From: Lachnospiraceae bacterium UBA7199
Lineage (GTDB): Bacteria; Bacillota; Clostridia; Lachnospirales; Lachnospiraceae
NCBI GenBank assembly: GCA_002490775.1
Contig: DKUR01000099.1
Coordinates: forward strand, 1,599-16,275
DNA length: 14,677 nucleotides
Direction: 5' to 3'
The stretch's first letter is position 1; the number at the start of each line of letters is the position of its first letter. The notes below the pieces were generated by a model, which ran no database searches, had not been told where the DNA came from, and was given only the letters and a program-made list of their open reading frames with translations. Both the position numbers and the translations under genes were made by a program. Below, piece by piece: positions 9,301-14,677 of the stretch.

Positions 9301-9923
9301 TTGAAAAATCTCTGCATGATGATCTTGACCGTATTACGGAAAATGAAGAAGCTCATAAGGCACTGAATACCATTCGTCTGATTACTATGGTACAGACAGG
9401 CAGTAAGTTTAACTATAACAGGATTCGGGAACTGAATCCGCTGATGGATACCATTCGTACTGCCCATGATAAGATGCTGGAAGAAAAACGTGCCGAGGTT
9501 CTGGAAACGGTTCGTCAGTGTATGGAAACAATCCACACTGTTGCAAATGGAGATTCCAAGGTATCTCATCTGATTGAAAAATCAGACAAGTATTTCAGCC
9601 AGTGCAAGGAGAAAATTGCAGAATTAAAGAGTCTTGCACTTCTGGATGCCATGTTCCTGCCAATGTGCCAGTATAAGGATGATACGGTCAGCCATATTGA
9701 AACAGTTCTCGCACCGCTGGCTCAGAAGCCGCAGATTCAGCCAACTCAGACAGGAAAAGGACCTGTTCCGGCAAAGAAAAAGGTAGTTCGTGCCTATAAC
9801 CGTCAGGTAGTATTCCAAGCAAAAACCTTACAGACGGATGCAGACATTGATGATTATGTAGAAAAGATTCGTTCTCAGCTGAAACAGTTGCTGAAAAATT
9901 GCGACGAGATTAAGTTGAATTAA
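6375..9923 (+). CDS. brxC: BREX protein BrxC (large P-loop ATPase)
   Basis: A 1,182-residue AAA-type ATPase, the largest conserved component of BREX (DUF499/PglY-related group) and required for defence in studied systems. Walker A is GFFGSGKS (residues 70-77). Walker B is LLFMIDE (255-261), followed by a likely sensor segment IWVICTGQE (291-299). The N-terminal MIRDMFADDINRKINGVIK is typical of BrxC from other Firmicutes. The C-terminal third is rich in charged helical sequence, likely coiled coil around 950-1090. Length is normal and the frame intact. Two consecutive ATG codons (6375, 6378) could both serve; the AAGGGGG SD at 6360-6366 overlaps the brxB stop codon and suits either. Leu is mainly CTG, unlike the PFOR gene to the left. 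A 5-base gap before the first ATG of pglX points to coupled translation. Confidence 0.95.
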   Translation: MMIRDMFADDINRKINGVIKVDQTADDVIEQELNEYVITRELKKHFITFFNYYGDAFDQPTADMGVWISGFFGSGKSHFLKMLSYLLENKEVKGIRSVERFHKKFEDDPATFMLIDRATKGPTETILFNIDIEGFSNKDKTAVLRVFAKMFYNHLGFYGENLKVVMMERYIDQQGKTEEFRRVFEGKKGKSWLEMRRAFAFNGKFIIPTLMEVLDMSEDDAKAWFNDKTATEISIAQLVEDMKAYVDTKPANFRLLFMIDEVGQYVGTDTDMLLNLQSLTEKIGSECEGKIWVICTGQEAIDEIIKVRADEFSRIQARFKTRLSLSSSSVDEVIQKRILKKKPEAAADLETVYEQNDSVLRNLFSFSGSILDIKGYSDPREFTENFPFVPYQFIIMQKVFAEIRKHGNSGKHLSGGERSMLSGFQEAAQKIQEKDEYTLVPFFRFYDTVHTFLDGSIRRVIERCQKAADNGDGIEQQDVDVLKLLYLIRYIDDIPSNLDNIVILMADDIRVDKIIMREAVRGCLDRLISQNYIGRTGDTYNFLTDEEQDIQREIRDTNVDTASIVERIAQMIYGDIFTTKKFRYGKYDFAFDQMVDGITVGVAMGGMRLRFLTVATDATEKTEFRLMTESKGNEAIVVLTDTPYYESLESAMKIRKYVKQRNVSQLPKSVQKIISDQQDEAGKYELSAMTELQNAIEGAQFYVDGEHLEIKGGNAKSKIDQSLEYLVAHVYSKLDLITENAGSDADIIAILTGTVTMLPGMEPNRDAASAMEEYLEMQDAKKLPTSMADVQSKYSAIPYGWKEIDIAAVAAQLIYSQKVTIKYAGNTIQPDDPKLPDMLRKKSEIGKTSISKRKTISATMMRDVKEMLREYFDIMDVPDDEDGLIHFVTEKFSEQRDYYASLNDRYEGHKYPDRGLVQTAISLMDDVLSQKKDNIALIERVLKKEADLFENKESMSNGIENFFKTQVTVFDQAVQFEKSLHDDLDRITENEEAHKALNTIRLITMVQTGSKFNYNRIRELNPLMDTIRTAHDKMLEEKRAEVLETVRQCMETIHTVANGDSKVSHLIEKSDKYFSQCKEKIAELKSLALLDAMFLPMCQYKDDTVSHIETVLAPLAQKPQIQPTQTGKGPVPAKKKVVRAYNRQVVFQAKTLQTDADIDDYVEKIRSQLKQLLKNCDEIKLN

Positions 9924-9934
9924 GGAGTATGCCT

Positions 9935-12900
9935 ATGGATAAGAATGCGATAAAAAAGTTTGCTGTCTGGGCAAGAACAGAGCTGATCGCCCGTGTTTCA
10001 CTGAAAGGTGTGGAATACGGTATTACCGAGGATAATATTGTTGATGCTGTAGCTGACAGCATCAACGGTAAAGTTCTGACGGATGTAGAGAAAAAACAGC
10101 GTCAGGCTCTGATTGCCGAGATTAACGATAAAGGATATAAGCAGGTTATGGAGGAGGTTGCCTACACATGGTTTAACCGTTTCTCTGCCCTGCGTTTCAT
10201 GGAGGTCAACGGCTACCTTCCTTCCCATGTGCGTGTATTTACGGATGAGGAGAATAATTTCAAGCCGCAGATTATAACCGAAGCTATTCATCTGGATTTG
10301 GATGGATTGGATATGGAAAAGGTCTATGAACTGAAAGAAGCAGAAAAGACCGAAGAACTGTATAAATATCTGCTGATTGTGCAGTGCAACGCCTTGAACA
10401 AGATTCTGCCAAGAATGTTCCAGAAAATCAGCGACTACACCGAGCTTCTTCTGCCAGACAATCTGCTGAGAGATGGTAGTGCCATTCAGCAGATGATTGA
10501 GCTGATACCAGAGGATGACTGGAAAGATGCTGTCCAAATTATTGGATGGCTGTATCAGTATTACAACAGTGAGAAAAAGGACGATGTATTCGCCGCACTG
10601 AAAAAAAACGTCAAAATCACAAAAGAGAATATCCCTGCTGCTACCCAGTTGTTTACGCCAGACTGGATTGTCCGCTACATGGTAGAGAACAGCCTTGGTC
10701 GTTTGTGGCTGGAAGGACACCCAGATGCAAAAGAGCAACTTCTGCCGACGGAAGAAGAACAGTCTGCCTATGTAGCCGGAAACCGTGATCCAGAAGACAC
10801 CAAATGGCATTACTATTTGGAAGAAGCCGAGCAGGAGCCAGAAGTACAGGCACAGCTGGCAGAAATCCGTAAAGAATACGCTGCACTGACACCGGATCAG
10901 ATGAAGGTCATAGACCCATGTTCCGGTTCCGGTCATATCCTTGCTTATATGTTCGATGTTCTAATGAAAATTTATGAATCCTACGGCTATACTACCCGTG
11001 AAGCGGTGGCAAGCATTGTGGAAAATAACATCTACGGTCTGGATATTGACGACCGTGCAGCACAGCTGGCTTATTTTGCGGTGATGATGAAAGCGCGACA
11101 GTACGACCGCCGCTTCTTCAGCCGTGGTATTCAGCCCCATGTGTATGCCATTGTGGAGAGCAATCACGTAGACAAGTTTGCTGTGGAATATTTTTGTAAT
11201 GGGAATGCCAAGCTAAAAGCTGCAATGGATACCATTATCAGTGAACTGCATGACGCAAAGGAATACGGCTCGATTCTGACGGTTACATCGCAGGATTGGT
11301 CTGCTCTGTATGATCGCTTTGCAGAGATTACAGAAGATATTCATATGTCCCATGATGTGGCATTGGCAGAACTGTTGCCGCTGGTGCAAGTGGCGGAAGC
11401 ATTGGCACAGAAGTATGATGTGGTTGTGACGAATCCGCCGTATATGGGGATCAATAATGCTTCTGAAAAAATGAATCAGTATGCTAAAAATATATATCAG
11501 ACCTCGAAGTATGATTTGAGTACTATTTGCATGGAAAAAACACTTGCTATGTGTAGAAAATCAGGCTTAATGGCGATGATAAATATTCCAGTATGGATGT
11601 CAAAGTCGAGTTTTGAAGAATTACGACATAGCTTGTTGATAAATCATACTTTTGTGAATATGCTCCATTGTGGAAGAGGGATCTTTGGGTCGGATTTTGG
11701 AACGACAGCATTTGTTATTAGAAAATCGTATATAGATGGATATGCAGCTATATTCCATCAGTTGTTTGATGAAATGGGAGCGGTCGATTCTATAGATCAA
11801 AAGGAAAAATGGTTTTTTGAGAGAAAGGGATATTTTGTTGCAAAACAGAAAAAATTTTTGAATATTGCAAGTTATCCTATTGCGTATTCAACAAGCCAAA
11901 GACTATTAGAGATTCTTGATGAAGAAAAACCATTAAGTGATTATGCATACCCCCGTAAAGGACTTACAACTGGAGATAATGATACTTTTGTTCGATTGTG
12001 GTTTGAAGTTGATAGTCAGAAGTTCAGTATGCTGCACAATGGAAAAAAATGGTTTCCAATGACTAAAGGGGGAGAATTTCGGCGTTGGTATGGGAATAAC
12101 GATTACATTGTAAACTGGGAAAATAATGGTTTTGAAATTAGAAATTTTAAGGATGAGAAAGGAAAACTCCGTTCTCGTCCTCAGAATATGCAATTCTATT
12201 TTCGTGAAGGTATTTCATGGAATGATACAACTGCTACTGGAAAAATTGCATTTAGATATCAACCTGCGGGTTATATTTCAAATGCTTCTGGACCATGTGT
12301 ATTTACAGATGAAGATTTGCTGTATCTGTTTGGATTGCTTAATTCAATAGTTTCGCAGAAGCTCCTTGAAATATTAGCACCAAATATGAAATTTGAAGTA
12401 GGCCAAATGGCACTTGTGCCTATTATTAAGAAAACATCCAGCATAATTAATGACCTTGTTCAAAATACTATTGAAATAGCAAAGGCGGATTGGGATTCTT
12501 TTGAAAACTCATGGGATTTTCGGTACCATCCGTTACTCCGCAAAGTTTCTACTATTGCAGAAGCATTTGACCAGTGGCGAGATGAGTGTGACAACCGATT
12601 CAATCAGCTAAAAGCCAACGAAGAAGAATTGAACCGTATCTTTATCGACATTTACGGTTTGCAGGATGAACTAACATCGGAGGTCGAGGACAAAGATGTG
12701 ACTGTTCGCAAGGCAAACCTTGGACGGGATATTCGCTCTTTTATTTCCTATACTGTTGGCTGTATGTTCGGTCGCTATTCTCTTGATGTAGATGGTCTTG
12801 TCTATGCAGGCGGTGAGTGGAACAATAGCAACTATATGTCATTTCTTGCTGATAAAGATAATATTATCCCGATTAGCGATGATGAATATTTTGAGGATGA

Positions 12901-13444
12901 TATTGTCGGTCTGTTTGTAGAGTTCGTGAAAACAGTCTATGGTGCAGACACACTGGATGAAAATCTGAAATTCATTGCTGATGCACTGGGTGGCAAGGGA
13001 CAACCTAAAGAAGTGATTCGGAATTATTTTCTTAATGATTTTTATAAGGAGCATTGTAGTATGTATCAAGCAACTGGCTCTGGAAAACGCCCGATTTACT
13101 GGCTGTTTGACAGCGGCAAGAAGAACGGCTTTAAGGCACTCATTTATATGCACCGCTATCAGCCAGACACCATTGCCCGTATCCGTACCGATTATGTGCA
13201 TGAACAGCAGGCTCGTTATCGTACATCTATTGCCGATCTGGAACAGCGTATAGCCAATGCTTCCACTGGCGAGCGTGTGAAACTAAATAAAAAGCTGACT
13301 GCTTTGCAGGCTCAAGATACCGAGATCCGTACCTATGAGGAAAAGATTCATCACCTTGCCGACCAGATGATCTCCATCGACCTGGATGACGGTGTGAAGA
13401 AGAACTATGCAATTTTTCAGGATGTTTTGGCTAAAATAAAGTAA
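9935..13444 (+). CDS. pglX: BREX adenine-specific DNA methyltransferase PglX
   Basis: An N6-adenine DNA methyltransferase of 1,169 residues that marks host DNA at the BREX site using S-adenosylmethionine. Motif I is VIDPCSGSGH (325-334), and the catalytic motif IV is NPPY (500-503). The N-terminal MDKNAIKKFAVWAR is typical. The C-terminal part carries the conserved PIYWLF and GFKALIYMHRY segments and ends in a predicted coiled coil. The start at 9935 is chosen over the in-frame ATG at 9929: the SD TAAGGAG (9921-9927) is 7 bases from the former but only 1 base from the latter, and family members begin MDKNAIKKF. The region of residues about 507-851 is much more AT-rich than the rest and probably contains the target-recognition part. 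No frameshift or homopolymer tract suggesting an on/off switch was noticed. Confidence 0.95.
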   Translation: MDKNAIKKFAVWARTELIARVSLKGVEYGITEDNIVDAVADSINGKVLTDVEKKQRQALIAEINDKGYKQVMEEVAYTWFNRFSALRFMEVNGYLPSHVRVFTDEENNFKPQIITEAIHLDLDGLDMEKVYELKEAEKTEELYKYLLIVQCNALNKILPRMFQKISDYTELLLPDNLLRDGSAIQQMIELIPEDDWKDAVQIIGWLYQYYNSEKKDDVFAALKKNVKITKENIPAATQLFTPDWIVRYMVENSLGRLWLEGHPDAKEQLLPTEEEQSAYVAGNRDPEDTKWHYYLEEAEQEPEVQAQLAEIRKEYAALTPDQMKVIDPCSGSGHILAYMFDVLMKIYESYGYTTREAVASIVENNIYGLDIDDRAAQLAYFAVMMKARQYDRRFFSRGIQPHVYAIVESNHVDKFAVEYFCNGNAKLKAAMDTIISELHDAKEYGSILTVTSQDWSALYDRFAEITEDIHMSHDVALAELLPLVQVAEALAQKYDVVVTNPPYMGINNASEKMNQYAKNIYQTSKYDLSTICMEKTLAMCRKSGLMAMINIPVWMSKSSFEELRHSLLINHTFVNMLHCGRGIFGSDFGTTAFVIRKSYIDGYAAIFHQLFDEMGAVDSIDQKEKWFFERKGYFVAKQKKFLNIASYPIAYSTSQRLLEILDEEKPLSDYAYPRKGLTTGDNDTFVRLWFEVDSQKFSMLHNGKKWFPMTKGGEFRRWYGNNDYIVNWENNGFEIRNFKDEKGKLRSRPQNMQFYFREGISWNDTTATGKIAFRYQPAGYISNASGPCVFTDEDLLYLFGLLNSIVSQKLLEILAPNMKFEVGQMALVPIIKKTSSIINDLVQNTIEIAKADWDSFENSWDFRYHPLLRKVSTIAEAFDQWRDECDNRFNQLKANEEELNRIFIDIYGLQDELTSEVEDKDVTVRKANLGRDIRSFISYTVGCMFGRYSLDVDGLVYAGGEWNNSNYMSFLADKDNIIPISDDEYFEDDIVGLFVEFVKTVYGADTLDENLKFIADALGGKGQPKEVIRNYFLNDFYKEHCSMYQATGSGKRPIYWLFDSGKKNGFKALIYMHRYQPDTIARIRTDYVHEQQARYRTSIADLEQRIANASTGERVKLNKKLTALQAQDTEIRTYEEKIHHLADQMISIDLDDGVKKNYAIFQDVLAKIK
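11455..12485 (+). other. AT-rich mosaic block inside pglX (probable target-recognition region)
   Basis: Hand counts of single 60-base lines give about 25-35% G+C in most of this block (for example 17/60 at 11461, 16/60 at 11821, 15/60 at 12421), with 24/60 at 12361. The lines just outside have 27/60 (11401) and 26/60 (12481, 12541), and the 5' part of the gene reaches 31/60 (10681). The change begins within about 10 codons after the NPPY motif and ends where the sequence returns to conserved PglX C-terminal sequence. The reading frame runs through without a break. The simplest reading is an exchanged specificity segment inherited from a different source. Confidence 0.65.
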
Positions 13445-13460
13445 AGGAGGCTGGTAAGCA

Positions 13461-14612
13461 GTGGAACAGAAATCTCAAAAAACAAAAAAAATTCGTGAAA
13501 AAGAAAATGCAATTTTGGATTCAGTGAGTCCAAAATTCAACAGAAGCATGATTGCTTATCATGAAACTGGAGATTTATTTGCCGATACCTGTGAAATTGT
13601 AGAAAGTGCCCAGAGCATAGCTTATGCTACCGTTGATACGATTCTGGTTCAAAGGAACTGGTTGATTGGCAAGCGAATTGCAATGGAGTGTCTGGACGAA
13701 AACGGAAAAGCAGACTATGGTAAAAAGACAATGAAGAAATTGTCTGCTGAATTGAAAGAAAAATATGGAAAAGGGTTTGACTTTAGCAGCTTATACAAGT
13801 ATGTGAAGTTCCATCAGGAGTTTCCTCAAATTTTGGACTCACTGAGTCCAAAGTCTGGTCGACCGCTGTCATGGACGCATTATAGAATTTTGCTTCAGGA
13901 AACATCACCAGAAGCAAGAGCATGGTATGCGAAGGAAGCTCAGGAACAGGCATGGTCTGTTCGTACATTGCAGCGGAATGTTTCTTCTCAATACTACTAT
14001 CGGATGTTGATGTCTCAAAACACAGAACCTGTTGAAAAAGAAATGAAGGAACTGACTGCCTCTTATCAGACAGATAAGTTAGAGTTCATCAAAAATCCGG
14101 TCATAGCGGAATTTCTGGGTCTGGCTTCTAATGCGGACTTTACGGAGAGTGAGTTAGAACAGCGAATTATTACACATATTCAGAAATTTCTTATGGAAAT
14201 GGGAAAAGGCTATGCTTTTGTTGCAAGACAGCAACACATTCGCACAGAAAAAGAGGATTACTATATTGACCTTGTTTTTTATAATTATATCCTGAAATGT
14301 TTTGTTCTAATTGATTTGAAAACGACTAAAATCACGCATCAGGATGTTGGGCAAATGGATATGTATATTCGTATGTATGATGAAATGAAACGAAATGAGG
14401 GAGACAACCCTACATTAGGGATTGTTTTATGCTCTGATACGGATGAGGACATTGCGAAATATTCCGTCCTTCACGGACATGAACAGCTTTTCGCATCAAA
14501 GTACAAAACTTGTCTTCCATCTGAGGAACAGCTTCGAGAAGAAATTGAAATTCAAAAGAGATTTTACTATTTACAAAAAAAGGAAGATGAAGAACTGGGT
14601 AAGGATAGTTAA
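13461..14612 (+). CDS. DUF1016 (YhcG-like) protein with PD-(D/E)XK nuclease domain
   Basis: A 383-residue two-domain protein. The N-terminal DUF1016_N part (about 40-180) contains the typical RNWLIGKRI, YGKKTMKKLSAELKEKYGKGF and LSWTHYRILL segments. The C-terminal part (about 205-360) is a PD-(D/E)XK nuclease-like domain with YYIDLVFYN (D270), FVLIDLKTTK (D285, K287) and the downstream Q298 of VGQMDMY. The expected residues for metal-dependent DNA cleavage are therefore present. The start is GTG: a strong AAAGGAGG SD (13443-13450) lies 10 bases upstream and overlaps the pglX stop codon, and no in-frame ATG occurs until residue 30. Position directly behind pglX, where pglZ usually follows, suggests an accessory role in the BREX locus; DUF1016 genes are also common next to restriction-modification systems. 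Base composition is more AT-rich than brxC. Function inside BREX is not established. Confidence 0.9.
   Translation: MEQKSQKTKKIREKENAILDSVSPKFNRSMIAYHETGDLFADTCEIVESAQSIAYATVDTILVQRNWLIGKRIAMECLDENGKADYGKKTMKKLSAELKEKYGKGFDFSSLYKYVKFHQEFPQILDSLSPKSGRPLSWTHYRILLQETSPEARAWYAKEAQEQAWSVRTLQRNVSSQYYYRMLMSQNTEPVEKEMKELTASYQTDKLEFIKNPVIAEFLGLASNADFTESELEQRIITHIQKFLMEMGKGYAFVARQQHIRTEKEDYYIDLVFYNYILKCFVLIDLKTTKITHQDVGQMDMYIRMYDEMKRNEGDNPTLGIVLCSDTDEDIAKYSVLHGHEQLFASKYKTCLPSEEQLREEIEIQKRFYYLQKKEDEELGKDS
13511..13537. repeat. 27-bp palindrome, copy 1, in the DUF1016 gene
   Basis: An odd-length palindrome centred on G13524 in which 12 of 13 base pairs match; the exception is T13520 opposite G13528, which could wobble-pair in RNA. 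In frame it encodes ILDSVSPKF (residues 18-26), before the start of the recognised DUF1016 domain. It is nearly identical to the copy about 320 bases downstream. Confidence 0.85.
13830..13854. repeat. 25-bp palindrome, copy 2, in the DUF1016 gene
   Basis: A palindrome centred on C13842 with ten perfect pairs on each side (13832-13852) and two more outer positions, one of them T opposite G. In frame it encodes ILDSLSPK (residues 124-131), within DUF1016_N just before LSWTHYRILL. Read on the minus strand the same bases encode LDSVSPKF, the same peptide as copy 1 on the plus strand. Confidence 0.85.
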
Positions 14613-14677
14613 ATTCTAAAGAAATATATAAGATAATTGAATGAGAGTGGGTACATTCCCATAGGTGCGAACTTAAG
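14613..14677. other. Right-edge intergenic DNA, no gene seen
   Basis: After the DUF1016 stop codon there are 65 bases with no SD, start codon in a useful context, or terminator-like hairpin. Only a weak TGGG/CCCA inverted repeat (near 14648-14661) is visible. If pglZ follows, it begins beyond the window. Confidence 0.5.

Noticed and set aside
8538..9569. Long open frame of 343 codons on the minus strand inside brxC (also 7614-8495 and 9998-10936 minus, the latter in pglX).
   Set aside because: They lie wholly opposite genes with clear conserved domains, their translations are rich in Cys, Phe, His and Ile without any recognisable domain, and they have no convincing SD. They are shadows of the real genes.
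14636..14677. Right-edge sequence with CCCAT and GGTGC words that recall parts of the 144-bp element.
   Set aside because: The order and spacing differ and the window ends there; resemblance is too short to call a second copy.
1..14677. CRISPR array, tRNA, rRNA or insertion sequence.
   Set aside because: No regularly spaced repeats, cloverleaf, rRNA-like sequence or transposase-coding frame was found.

Overview
The window looks like chromosome of an anaerobic, low-to-moderate GC Firmicute of class Clostridia, most likely family Lachnospiraceae. The reasons are a clostridial-type pyruvate:ferredoxin oxidoreductase, strong Shine-Dalgarno (SD) sites of the GGAGG type, AT-rich intergenic DNA, and the look of the trpB-like and small regulator proteins. 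The genus cannot be fixed from the sequence alone.

The left third (1-4950) is ordinary core genome. It holds the 3' part of a PFOR gene (plus strand) with a strong hairpin terminator, a stand-alone TrpB-like PLP enzyme (minus strand) with a well-formed promoter, a 144-bp imperfect palindromic element of unknown nature, and a GNAT acetyltransferase (minus strand).

From about 4866 to the right edge lies a plus-strand anti-phage operon of the BREX type 1 kind. It has a promoter, a 72-residue Cro/XRE-like regulator, brxA (DUF1819), brxB (DUF1788), brxC (large P-loop ATPase), pglX (adenine-specific DNA methyltransferase) and a DUF1016/YhcG-like PD-(D/E)XK nuclease gene. At every junction the SD overlaps or abuts the stop codon of the gene before, so the six genes look like one tightly coupled transcription and translation unit. 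The remaining expected core genes (pglZ, brxL) are not in the window and would be expected to the right of 14677. In this family of systems PglX modifies host DNA at a specific site, and the Brx proteins together block phage DNA replication; BrxC supplies ATPase activity.

The most unusual points are these: a DUF1016 nuclease sits directly behind pglX as an apparent accessory gene; an AT-rich block of about 1 kb inside pglX starts just after the NPPY motif and looks like a swapped target-recognition region; and two near-identical palindromes of 25-27 bp lie in frame in the nuclease gene, each coding for ILDS(V/L)SPK. The 5' regulator is of XRE type rather than the WYL-type BrxR known from other BREX loci.
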